Source: Paludibacter sp. (lineage in GTDB: Bacteria > Bacteroidota > Bacteroidia > Bacteroidales > Paludibacteraceae). Taken from it: a stretch of 9,122 nucleotides of DNA. The DNA lies in the NCBI GenBank assembly GCA_009787075.1, contig WRGS01000178.1:1-9122 (forward strand), read 5' to 3'. Below, piece by piece: positions 1 to 6,838 of this stretch. Position 1 is the stretch's first letter, and the number at the start of each line of letters is the position of its first letter. A program made the position numbers and the translations under genes. The notes below the pieces were generated by a model, which was given only the letters and a program-made list of their open reading frames with translations, was not told the origin of the DNA and made no database searches.

Positions 1-347
1 TATGCTTGATGCAGCCCGCCTGTGCCAAGCAAAACGCCGCCAAAATAACGCACAACAATAATCAGCACATTTGTAAGATTTGCAGCATTTATTTGTCCCA
101 AAATAGGCTGTCCTGCTGTACCCGACGGTTCGCCGTCGTCATTTGCACGGGTTTCCGATTTTTCCGTACCGATTTTGAATGCAAAGCAAACGTGCCGCGC
201 ATCGTAAAACCGCTTGCGGTATTCTTTTACCGTTTCCATTGCGGTTTTAGCATCGCAAACAGGCATTGCAAAAGATAAAAATTTGCTGCCCTTTTCTTTG
301 TAAATCCCTTCGCAAAGTGCATTAAGCGTTAAAAAAGTATCGTTCAT
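1..347 (-). CDS. YigZ/IMPACT family protein, C-terminus cut off by window edge
   Basis: The first 115 residues of a cytoplasmic protein of the YigZ/IMPACT (UPF0029) family are present. The reading frame is open to the left edge, so the C-terminal part is missing. Visible hallmarks are the N-terminal EKGSKFLSFA segment (about residues 18-27), RANDDGEPSGTAGQPIL (about 67-83), and a hydrophobic strand followed by VRYFGGVLLGTGGL (about 99-112). These are the family's most conserved blocks. Bacterial members are about 200 residues, so a little over half is here. The ATG at 345-347 starts right before the conserved N-terminus. A TATTTTTG -7 element lies upstream at 374-381. Family members are linked to translation-related or regulatory roles, but no reaction is firmly established. 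The gene diverges from the sigma factor gene. Family assignment is confident; function is not. Confidence 0.93.
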   Translation of the reverse strand, partial: MNDTFLTLNALCEGIYKEKGSKFLSFAMPVCDAKTAMETVKEYRKRFYDARHVCFAFKIGTEKSETRANDDGEPSGTAGQPILGQINAANLTNVLIIVVRYFGGVLLGTGGLHQA

Positions 348-373
348 TGATTTTCTTTAAAAGATATTTTTTA

Positions 374-381
374 CAAAAATA
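374..381 (-). promoter_or_regulatory. Promoter -7 element of the yigZ-like gene
   Basis: On the minus strand this reads TATTTTTG, an exact match to the Bacteroidota -7 consensus TAnnTTTG, 26 bases upstream of the ATG at 347. No good -33 TTG is seen at the usual spacing. The nearest TTG lies inside the palindrome at 395-412, about 23 bases upstream, slightly longer than the typical 19-21. Confidence 0.55.
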
Positions 382-394
382 GTAAAATAATGGC

Positions 395-412
395 GTATAT
401 TGTACAATATAC
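395..412. promoter_or_regulatory. 18-bp perfect palindrome, candidate operator between divergent promoters
   Basis: GTATATTGTACAATATAC is identical to its reverse complement over all 18 bases. It ends one base before the -7 element of the sigma gene (414-421) and lies 13 bases upstream of the -7 element of the yigZ-like gene (374-381). It therefore occupies the region where polymerase would contact the sigma-gene promoter. That position suits an operator for a homodimeric DNA-binding protein. The palindrome is seen directly; the operator role is inferred, and no regulator is identified. Confidence 0.5.
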
Positions 413-413
413 C

Positions 414-421
414 TATCTTTG
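414..421 (+). promoter_or_regulatory. Promoter -7 element of the ECF sigma factor gene
   Basis: TATCTTTG matches the Bacteroidota -7 consensus TAnnTTTG exactly. Transcription would begin near 427-430, leaving a leader of only about 11-14 bases before the ATG at 441. This argues against a start at the in-frame ATG at 390, which lies upstream of the promoter. No convincing -33 TTG is present at the standard spacing, and the palindrome sits in that region. Confidence 0.6.
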
Positions 422-440
422 CAAAAAAAATTCAATACAA

Positions 441-992
441 ATGCCAATTTCCGAAACTATGTTGCAGCAGCAACTCGCCGACCCGAAAAAGCGCGAAAAA
501 GCCTTTTCTCAAATGGTTGCGCTGTATCAGGAGCGGCTCTATTGGCATATTCGCAAAATGTTGCTCAACCACGAAGACACAAATGATGTGCTGCAAAACA
601 CGTTTTTAAAAGCGTGGAACGGACTTGATAATTTTCGCGGCGACTCGCTGCTTTCCACTTGGCTTTACAGAATTTCCACCAACGAATCACTAACTTTTCT
701 GACAAGCAAACACGCACGCGCAGCGATGGCAAACACCGATTACGAAGATGAAATGTTAAAAAATCTCACTTCCGACAATTATTTCGACGGCAACAAAGCG
801 GAAGAACTGCTGCAAAAAGCCATTTTAACGCTGCCAACCAAGCAACGACTCGTTTTTAATATGAAATATTTTGACGATATTACTTACGAAGAAATGGAAA
901 AAATCACAGGGACAACCATTGGTGCACTCAAAGCCTCTTATCATATCGCTATGAAAAAAATTACAGATTTTATTGAGGAAAATGGAAGTTAA
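441..992 (+). CDS. ECF-type RNA polymerase sigma-70 family sigma factor
   Basis: A 183-residue alternative sigma factor that would direct RNA polymerase to a specific promoter set. Region 2 spans about residues 24-90, with the acidic EDTNDVLQNTFLKAW helix (about 45-59) and FRGDSLLSTWLYRIS (about 65-79). These are the core-binding and -10 recognition elements of ECF sigmas. Region 4 spans about 122-176 (LTLPTKQRLVFNMKYF, then a helix-turn-helix through ITYEEMEKITGTTIGALKASYH). There is no region 1 or 3, as usual for ECF members. The frame is open back to an ATG at 390, but the -7 element at 414-421 lies downstream of that codon, so ATG 441 is preferred. ATG 459 is another possibility. No anti-sigma gene follows; the next gene is convergent and overlaps it by four bases. 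Its regulon cannot be told from this window. Confidence 0.94.
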   Translation: MPISETMLQQQLADPKKREKAFSQMVALYQERLYWHIRKMLLNHEDTNDVLQNTFLKAWNGLDNFRGDSLLSTWLYRISTNESLTFLTSKHARAAMANTDYEDEMLKNLTSDNYFDGNKAEELLQKAILTLPTKQRLVFNMKYFDDITYEEMEKITGTTIGALKASYHIAMKKITDFIEENGS

Positions 993-1717
993 AATTTCGG
1001 CATTTGATATTTTTTTAATTCGGCGCGTAGAGCCTTGCTCGCACCGTTTGTAACTTTGTCCATCAACAGCCAAAAGCGCGGCGAATGATTCATCTCTCGC
1101 GTGTGGCAGAGTTCGTGAAGCAGCACATAATCAATCAGTTGCGGCGTTGTAAGCAATAAATAAAATGACAGATTTATGGAATATTGCGTTTGTAAAATGT
1201 TCTTTTTGCTGCGTGCGCAACTTCCCCAGCGGCTTGTTGCAGATTTTATTGTAACTTTATGAAAGGTAAAACCGTGCACATCAGCAAGATATTTGAGCCG
1301 CGCGGGCAAAAGCCGTTTTGCTTCTTTTCGTAAAAAATAATTTATTCCATTGAAAAAAATTTTCTGCATTTCTCTTGTTTGGCAATCTTTTCCTTTGGGA
1401 AACTCTATTGTTAAAATATTATTTTTCAGCAGAAAAAACACGTCTGTACGCTCGGCAGCAATAGGTTTAACGGTAAAAGTGAGCGTTTTTAAAGGTTTTT
1501 CGGGCGAAACAATTAACTGATTGTCAAGCGATTGGCGAAGTTTTTGCTGTTTTTTCAAAATTACTGTCCGCTTGGTTTCAATAAACCGCAATGCCTCTTT
1601 TTCCGACACGCCGACGGGCAAATTTACCTGCAAACCAGCAGGCAAAATTTTTACGCTAATGTGTTTGATTTTTTTATTTACAGAAAAAAATATTTCGCCA
1701 AAATTGTTTGAAATCAT
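989..1717 (-). CDS. YgjP-like (DUF45/COG1451) zinc metalloprotease
   Basis: A 242-residue putative zinc-dependent hydrolase of the YgjP/DUF45 family, predicted cytoplasmic because no signal peptide or membrane segment is visible. The HExxH motif is HELCH at residues 201-205, with H201 and H205 as ligands and E202 as the catalytic base. The third ligand is H211 in NHSPRFW. The family's SRWGSC signature is at 162-167. The N-terminal part carries the usual beta-rich segment (SVKILPAGLQVNLP, about 21-34). Length fits the family. The start is ATG 1715-1717, 28 bases after the stop of the preceding lipoprotein gene, so co-transcription is likely. Its TAA stop (989-991) lies within the same TTAA as the stop of the convergent sigma gene. 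Substrate is unknown for this family. Confidence 0.93.
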   Translation of the reverse strand: MISNNFGEIFFSVNKKIKHISVKILPAGLQVNLPVGVSEKEALRFIETKRTVILKKQQKLRQSLDNQLIVSPEKPLKTLTFTVKPIAAERTDVFFLLKNNILTIEFPKGKDCQTREMQKIFFNGINYFLRKEAKRLLPARLKYLADVHGFTFHKVTIKSATSRWGSCARSKKNILQTQYSINLSFYLLLTTPQLIDYVLLHELCHTREMNHSPRFWLLMDKVTNGASKALRAELKKYQMPKF

Positions 1718-1745
1718 CGATATTTATTTAAAATTTAAGAAATTG

Positions 1746-2315
1746 CTACTTTGCATTTAATAGTTTTTCAGCAGTTTTTTTGTCAATATTTTTTTTGATA
1801 TAACAAATCCATTCCAAGCCGAAACTGCCATAGCGATATTCTGCCACCACAAAACTGTTTTCGCCATTTTGCTCAATTGTGCGGAAACGTTTGTCGCTGC
1901 CTTGTCCTACAATCCGAAAATCAATTAACGGATAGCCCACGCGGGAGCCAAGCCACAGCGGACGAATGTATTTTCCATCGTAAATTTTGAAAATAAACAG
2001 CCGCTTGCGATAAACGCTGTCGTAGCGCGTGGTTTTTATCACGCCGACTGCAATTTCGGGCAATCCGTCGTTGTTAATATCTTCGCAATCAAAACGATAC
2101 ACTGGATAATTTAACCGCCATTTGTCTGAAAAAACCGCCTTTCTGCTGTCAAAAATTTCCATTTTCAAATCATATATGCTGTCGCCTTTCTTTTCAAGCG
2201 ACAGGGCGATGCGTTCTTTTCCGTTTTCAAACGTAAATTTGTTGTTAATCTGATTGTTGCAGGCAAATGAAAACAACAGAACGATAAAAATAATATTAAA
2301 ATTCGCTTTTTTCAA
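1746..2315 (-). CDS. Small lipoprotein with FG-GAP/VCBS-like calcium loop, TTG start
   Basis: A 189-residue predicted lipoprotein. After the initiator come KK, a hydrophobic stretch (NIIFIVLLFSFA) and Cys19 in the lipobox SFAC, so it should be exported and lipid-anchored. DINNDGLPEIAVGV (about residues 79-92) resembles the DxNxDG calcium-binding loop of FG-GAP/VCBS beta-propeller repeats, but only one clear copy is seen. The start codon appears to be TTG (2313-2315). An in-frame stop lies eight codons upstream with no ATG between, and the next internal ATG (about residue 52) would remove the signal peptide. The gene starts 43 bases after the capA-like stop and ends 28 bases before the YgjP-like start, which fits an operon. 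No enzymatic role can be assigned. Confidence 0.85.
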   Translation of the reverse strand: MKKANFNIIFIVLLFSFACNNQINNKFTFENGKERIALSLEKKGDSIYDLKMEIFDSRKAVFSDKWRLNYPVYRFDCEDINNDGLPEIAVGVIKTTRYDSVYRKRLFIFKIYDGKYIRPLWLGSRVGYPLIDFRIVGQGSDKRFRTIEQNGENSFVVAEYRYGSFGLEWICYIKKNIDKKTAEKLLNAK

Positions 2316-2358
2316 TTTATTTTTTTGTAAAATAAAGATTTATGCAATTATTTAATTT

Positions 2359-3273
2359 TCAATCAATTATAAATGGTTTGCAGTTTTTGATAATATATTT
2401 TTGAGTTTCTGTTTTGACTTCTTTTTCATTAAAAATAATTTTTGCCAAAATTCCTTCATTTGCAGCCGGCTTTTTACTGTCGAAAACAAAATTGCCCAAA
2501 CTGTAAAAAATCGGCTTATTTTGGTAATATTCAATCGGTTGGACAACGTGCGGATGATGCCCGATAACCACATCTGCCCCTGCATCAATCAAACTGTGCG
2601 CTTCAAAACGCTGGTCGGCAGTGGGAAGCGGGCTGTATTCCACGCCCCAATGCAGCACAGCAACGATATAGCACTTTTTATTTTTCTGTCTGAAATATCT
2701 TATTTTTTCACACAATTCGTTTACCGACAGTTGATTAACCGAAAATTCGTCAGGCAAAACAACCCAATTTTCCAAAGGAACAATGACCGAATTAAAAACT
2801 GCGACTTTAATATTTCCTTTTTTTATAATTATAGGTTTGGCTGCCTCTATGGTATTTTTACCTGCGCCTATTGGAATTAAATCGTTGATTTTCAAATTAT
2901 TATAAGTATCTTTCAAACCTTGCCGTCCTTGGTCGTTAGTGTGATTGTTGGCAAGAGCGGCGTGCGTAATTCCTGCATTTTTGAGCGATTGCAGCCATTT
3001 GGGCTCTGCACGAAAAATAAACCGTTTATTTATGGGCGTATTTCGTTCTGTTGCAGGGCATTCCAAATTTACAACCACCGCATCGCAGGACTTGAAAAAC
3101 GGTGCAACGTTACTGAAAAGCGCGTCTGTGCCGTGAAATTCAATTTGTTGGCGCACGCCCCTGTCGAGCAGCAAATCGCCTGTAAAACAAACGGTCAGCG
3201 TATCGTTGGTTTTATTGCAGGAAAAAAATATTATCAAACATAAACACAAAAATATGCCGCGCTTATTTTTCAT
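2359..3273 (-). CDS. CapA-family (PGA_cap, metallophosphatase-like) lipoprotein
   Basis: A 304-residue protein of the CapA/PgsA family, which has a calcineurin-like phosphoesterase fold. The founding members are the poly-gamma-glutamate capsule proteins. The N-terminus MKNKRGIFLCLCLIIFFSC is a lipoprotein signal with lipobox Cys19. Family motifs occur in order: GDLLLDRG (32-39), VNLECP (68-73), LANNHTND (108-115), HWGVEY (208-213), IGHHPHVVQP (237-246) and YSLGNFVFD (257-265). These hold the Asp, Asn and His residues of a two-metal site. The length is at the short end for the family but looks complete. The start is ATG 3271-3273. No other poly-gamma-glutamate genes (capB, capC) are nearby, so a capsule role should not be assumed; many Bacteroidota CapA-like lipoproteins have no known substrate. 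A REP-like element lies just upstream. Confidence 0.93.
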   Translation of the reverse strand: MKNKRGIFLCLCLIIFFSCNKTNDTLTVCFTGDLLLDRGVRQQIEFHGTDALFSNVAPFFKSCDAVVVNLECPATERNTPINKRFIFRAEPKWLQSLKNAGITHAALANNHTNDQGRQGLKDTYNNLKINDLIPIGAGKNTIEAAKPIIIKKGNIKVAVFNSVIVPLENWVVLPDEFSVNQLSVNELCEKIRYFRQKNKKCYIVAVLHWGVEYSPLPTADQRFEAHSLIDAGADVVIGHHPHVVQPIEYYQNKPIFYSLGNFVFDSKKPAANEGILAKIIFNEKEVKTETQKYIIKNCKPFIID

Positions 3274-3307
3274 TGAAATTTATTGATATTAAGCCATTTA
3301 TAGCGTT

Positions 3308-3411
3308 ATGTGAATAACCGCAGGCGTAAGCCTGTGGTGGTTCTCTGTGTCGCTTGCCGTAAGTTCCGCTACGCTTCACATACGGTTATTCATATTTTGC
3401 CCTACGGGCAA
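3308..3411. repeat. REP/MITE-like palindromic element, multi-hairpin
   Basis: A compact, comparatively GC-rich, highly structured block in an otherwise AT-rich gap between the DUF3160 stop and the capA-like start. TGAATAACCG (3311-3320) recurs inverted as CGGTTATTCA (3383-3392); extended to 3308-3320 against 3383-3395, 12 of 13 bases match. Nested inside are a hairpin of CCGCAGGC (3318-3325) and GCCTGTGG (3330-3337) with one wobble pair, and CCGTA/TACGG (3357-3361 and 3381-3385). A separate perfect hairpin, TTGCCC-TAC-GGGCAA, follows at 3397-3411. The arms share bases, so alternative folds are possible. No transposase and no clear target duplication are seen. The structure is directly visible; repeat-family membership is inferred. 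Confidence 0.6.
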
Positions 3412-3435
3412 TTATGGATTGTGATAGTGAGGCAT

Positions 3436-5850
3436 TTAACACCCCGAACTGTAAAAAACTCTTTCATCAACTTTCGGGTCGTCTTTTGTTTTCAAAATCA
3501 TATCATTCATCCATACCGGAAATGGCGGAATGCCGTCCTTGCTTTCAAGTTTTTGCTGCCACTCCTCGTCTGTGAGCCGCGTATTTAGAGGTTGTACAAA
3601 TTCATAATAACTGAAAGTTGCGCCTTTGGTAAGATACAGACTTCCTTCGATTTCCACCACCACATAAATATTATTAGCCTTGCCTGTGGCTTCGTGTAAA
3701 ATGCCGCTTTTGTTGCAACCTAAAATATTGCGCGTGTAAATATCGGCAACAACTGCAATTGATTTGTCTGCTCCCTGTACATTATCCCAATAGCCCGTAT
3801 ATTCTGCATCTGGGTCAATTACCGATAAAGTAAAATAATCAATAGACGCGCCCATTTTTTCAATTGTATTATATTCACTGTCGGTAAGTTTTTGTTTATT
3901 AAGTTCTTTTTTGCTTGTATTGAGTAAAAAATCGGCATATTCTTTCAATTGATTTGTGCGGTTTTCGAGGTCTTCGGTCATCAAATTATTTTTTCTCAAC
4001 ATTTTATCCGTCAAAGAAATCAATTCTTTGAACTTATTCCAAAAATTAATATTAGGCTCAACATAACCCACGCAAATCGGGTCTGGTGGGTCAAAGCCAC
4101 CACATTCTGCCGTCATTGGCTGTTCAGAGTACAGAATTGCATCATGTTTTAATTCTGCCCACGAGGCAAGCGAAGTATTCAGGTTTTTCTTATCCCAAGA
4201 GGGCAATTTCATAAAATCGGGATACGATTTGTCGGTTTTTTGCATCGCCAGCAAACTTTCAATCCATTTGTTGTAAACTGAAACGTTCCATTTATCATAA
4301 TTTTTAAATTTTTGCTGCAATTTATTCATATTCGGCAAAAAATCCGCCCAATTATTCGGTTCTTTATAAGTATTTACTAAAATATCCATCGCAGGTTTTG
4401 AGCCGAAAGCGGCAAAAATATCCAAACCTTTGGGATAAGCGCGTTTGGCATTCGCATTAACATCAACTAATTTGCTAATAATTTCATTATCAACTAAATA
4501 GCGTGCAGGCATAAAATTTATTTTATCGTGGCACGATATTTCAATTATCGGACTGATGGCGTTGCGGTTTTTTGCAACTTCAATTAACATTTCATTAACT
4601 TTTGCAATATTTTCCGTTTGCAAAGCGGCGGCAGGATTTTCTATTTTATTGTTTTTCAAAAAATTGGCAATATCCATAACAGAAAGATTGTCGGATTCGC
4701 CAATAAGAAACTCAATCGGTTCATACACAGCATTATACGATTTCATTTGATTTTTTTCGTTCAAAAGCGCGGCAACAAAAACTGCATTTTTCAGTTGCTC
4801 GGATTTTTCGCGGCAATAAACGGCGAGTTGCAGCCATTGCATTGCCGAAAAATAATGTTTCAACTTTTCTGTGCGCGTATAATGTCCGCGCGGCTTGAAC
4901 TGGCTGTAAGGAAATTTAGCATCAAGAAAATCCAAAAATTCGCTGGGGTTATCTTCCTGTTTTTCAATATTTTTCAATTCAGTGTTGAACATTATTTTGT
5001 ATTTTTCCGGAATTTCAGGCGTTTTGCCGCTCAAAATGCTATATGGAATAGCGTAAAAAACGGCATTGTATTCGGCTGTTTGCCGCAAATCCGCATCTGT
5101 GGAATTTTTAGCATAAGTCATTGAATTAGAATAAATTGAATAGCAAAGATTTTCCACAATATTAATAAGTTTTTTCGTTTCCAAATATTTTAAAGTATAG
5201 GAAAAATACATATGGAATGCCTGCAACATCAAATCGGTAGTAACAAAATTCGGCACTTGGCGGTAATCGTTTTCTTCATAAATATTAAAAAGTTGAATAT
5301 TCGCACTTTGCGTGATTACCATATTATTTTCAGATAATTTTTGCAAAAATTCCGAAGAAATATCCTTGAATTGAAATAAATTTACAATATTTTTAACATT
5401 TGCCAAGCGGTAATCGCCGTTTTGCACGAAATTATTTTGCTTCAAAAGCGCAATTCGTTCATCTATGCGCTTAACAAAATCAGTTTCTTCTGACGTGAGT
5501 TTCAGCGGCTCAACTTTTGGAATATTCGACTCGTATTCGCTGTAACTTTCATATTCCCAACGCGCATACATAAGCGAATCGTAAGTTTTCATATTTGCGC
5601 TGAAAAAACTGCGCACATCGGCTTCCATAAACAGATAACCGTATTTTGCATACACCGCATTGCGCAGCAGGCGCAAATCCTGCAAAGACAAACTGTCGAT
5701 GTTCGCATTCAAATCAATACTGTCCAAATTGAAATTTACACCTGACAGGTTAATTGAAAGATTTTCAGTAAATTGCTCGTTCGCTTTTTTGCTCACACAC
5801 GACACAAAAACCGAAACAGTGAAGATAAACAGAAAGATTTTGGTTTTCAT
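3436..5850 (-). CDS. YARHG-DUF3160 domain lipoprotein
   Basis: A large exported protein of 804 residues. The signal MKTKIFLFIFTVSVFVSC has a lipobox with Cys18. A YARHG domain follows at about residues 54-98 (LRLLRNAVYAKYGYLF, then the aromatic segment ending YARWEYES). The rest matches DUF3160: FVTTDLMLQAFH (about 202-213), PRGHYTRTEKLKHYF (about 320-334), and a conserved C-terminal region with GKANNIYVVV, YYEF (about 748-751) and RLTDEEW (about 758-764). The frame extends upstream to a TTG at 5880, but ATG 5848-5850 begins a standard lipoprotein signal and is preferred. It starts 100 bases after the lpxL-like stop; no strong promoter was found in that gap (best is AATTTTTG, one mismatch). 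No enzymatic activity is established for DUF3160. The lipoprotein neighbours suggest an envelope role. Confidence 0.92.
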   Translation of the reverse strand: MKTKIFLFIFTVSVFVSCVSKKANEQFTENLSINLSGVNFNLDSIDLNANIDSLSLQDLRLLRNAVYAKYGYLFMEADVRSFFSANMKTYDSLMYARWEYESYSEYESNIPKVEPLKLTSEETDFVKRIDERIALLKQNNFVQNGDYRLANVKNIVNLFQFKDISSEFLQKLSENNMVITQSANIQLFNIYEENDYRQVPNFVTTDLMLQAFHMYFSYTLKYLETKKLINIVENLCYSIYSNSMTYAKNSTDADLRQTAEYNAVFYAIPYSILSGKTPEIPEKYKIMFNTELKNIEKQEDNPSEFLDFLDAKFPYSQFKPRGHYTRTEKLKHYFSAMQWLQLAVYCREKSEQLKNAVFVAALLNEKNQMKSYNAVYEPIEFLIGESDNLSVMDIANFLKNNKIENPAAALQTENIAKVNEMLIEVAKNRNAISPIIEISCHDKINFMPARYLVDNEIISKLVDVNANAKRAYPKGLDIFAAFGSKPAMDILVNTYKEPNNWADFLPNMNKLQQKFKNYDKWNVSVYNKWIESLLAMQKTDKSYPDFMKLPSWDKKNLNTSLASWAELKHDAILYSEQPMTAECGGFDPPDPICVGYVEPNINFWNKFKELISLTDKMLRKNNLMTEDLENRTNQLKEYADFLLNTSKKELNKQKLTDSEYNTIEKMGASIDYFTLSVIDPDAEYTGYWDNVQGADKSIAVVADIYTRNILGCNKSGILHEATGKANNIYVVVEIEGSLYLTKGATFSYYEFVQPLNTRLTDEEWQQKLESKDGIPPFPVWMNDMILKTKDDPKVDERVFYSSGC

Positions 5851-5950
5851 TTTTTTGATATTTTTTAGGTTAAGTTTCAAAAATTCATTTAATTAAGAGT
5901 GAGATATTTATTTTAATTTGTAAAAAAGCATTTTTAATGACTGCAATATT

Positions 5951-6838
5951 TCAAATAATTTTAAAATTTCTGCTTGCAAATTTCCATCGTTTATGCGTCC
6001 AAAGCCAAAGTTCAGGTTGGCGGCAAATGTCGTTCTCAAGTAAGTGCATAAATTGTTTTGTAATTTCAAATTCGCCCAATTCATTAGGTTTAAGCGTAAT
6101 GGGAATGAATTCGCAATGATAATAGCCACGTTTTTTACACGTTATCCTTCCATAAAAAACAGGATAATCTAATTTTTGCGCAATTTTTTCCGCACCAAAA
6201 ATAATTGGCGTTTTTTGATTGAGAAAATAAACGCCAACTTTTTCCGCATCGCTTGAGCGCGGACTTTGGTCGCTTAGAAAACCGTACACAGTAGGAATAC
6301 CATCAGAATGCATTTTTAACATTTGGCGTAATAAAGTTTTTCTTTCAATATTTACCGTATGGAATTTTGAACGCAACAAAAGCATAAAACGGTTGAAACC
6401 TTTACTGTGCAGCGCCTTATAAATCTGCGCCACGCGAAATTTTTCCGAAATATGCGTTGTAAAACTCGAAAACCATTCCCAATTGCCAAAATGCGCAGTC
6501 ATCAGAATAATGCTTTTCCCTGCGTTTAATTGCTGCAACACAGCATCTTGATTTGCGTATTCAAACCGCCGCCGAATCTGTTTTTCCGACATGTGCATTT
6601 TTTTTATTGATTCAACAAACATATCGCAAAAAAAATGATAAAAACGGCGTTCAATCTTATGTAGTTCTTTTTCTGATTTTTGAGGAAAAGAATTTTTTAA
6701 ATTTTGAAAAACAATTTTTCGGCGATATTTAACTAAATGAAATACAATAAAATACGCCACATCAGACAATAAATACAACACCCGCAACGGCAGCCACGCC
6801 GCGAGCCAAACAATTCCAAAAAGCAAAAAATATATCAT
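5951..6838 (-). CDS. LpxL/HtrB-type lysophospholipid (lipid A) acyltransferase
   Basis: A 295-residue inner-membrane acyltransferase of the LpxL/HtrB family, which transfers an acyl chain from acyl-ACP to a lipid A precursor. The N-terminus has a hydrophobic segment (about residues 2-35) suited to membrane anchoring. The catalytic HX4(D/E) motif is HFGNWE with H116 and E121. A second conserved block is YGFLSDQSPR (about 185-194), and a third is FGAEKIAQKLDYPVF (214-228). Length is typical for the family. The ATG (6836-6838) overlaps the stop of the preceding small gene in an ATGA, suggesting translational coupling, and pepT lies upstream in the same probable operon. The acyl-chain position cannot be read from the sequence. 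A related role, such as aminolipid or ornithine-lipid acylation, is possible but less likely. Confidence 0.93.
   Translation of the reverse strand: MIYFLLFGIVWLAAWLPLRVLYLLSDVAYFIVFHLVKYRRKIVFQNLKNSFPQKSEKELHKIERRFYHFFCDMFVESIKKMHMSEKQIRRRFEYANQDAVLQQLNAGKSIILMTAHFGNWEWFSSFTTHISEKFRVAQIYKALHSKGFNRFMLLLRSKFHTVNIERKTLLRQMLKMHSDGIPTVYGFLSDQSPRSSDAEKVGVYFLNQKTPIIFGAEKIAQKLDYPVFYGRITCKKRGYYHCEFIPITLKPNELGEFEITKQFMHLLENDICRQPELWLWTHKRWKFASRNFKII

Noticed and set aside
6..278. Plus-strand open frame of 90 codons at the left edge
   Set aside because: It lies antisense to the YigZ-family frame, whose translation carries clear family motifs.
390..440. Upstream ATG extension of the sigma factor
   Set aside because: It precedes and contains the -7 promoter element and the palindrome; the 17 residues do not resemble a sigma factor N-terminus.
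2401..2880. Plus-strand open frame of 159 codons
   Set aside because: It is antisense to the CapA-like gene, which has all its family motifs; the plus-strand translation shows no recognisable domain.
2359..3273. Poly-gamma-glutamate capsule locus
   Set aside because: Only the CapA-like protein is present; no CapB ligase or CapC-like gene is in the window.
3397..3411. TTGCCC-TAC-GGGCAA hairpin as terminator of the DUF3160 gene
   Set aside because: On the minus strand it is followed by AAAATATG rather than a T-tract, so it does not look like a rho-independent terminator.
3310..3588. Plus-strand open frame across the palindromic element
   Set aside because: It begins in the repeat with a non-ATG codon and runs antisense into the DUF3160 gene; the coding look is a by-product of the hairpin sequence.
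4618..5124. Plus-strand open frame of 168 codons
   Set aside because: It is antisense to the interior of the DUF3160 gene and has no recognisable motif.
5851..5880. TTG start extending the DUF3160 protein by ten residues
   Set aside because: The ATG at 5850 gives a standard short lipoprotein signal; the extension makes an unusually long lysine-rich n-region.
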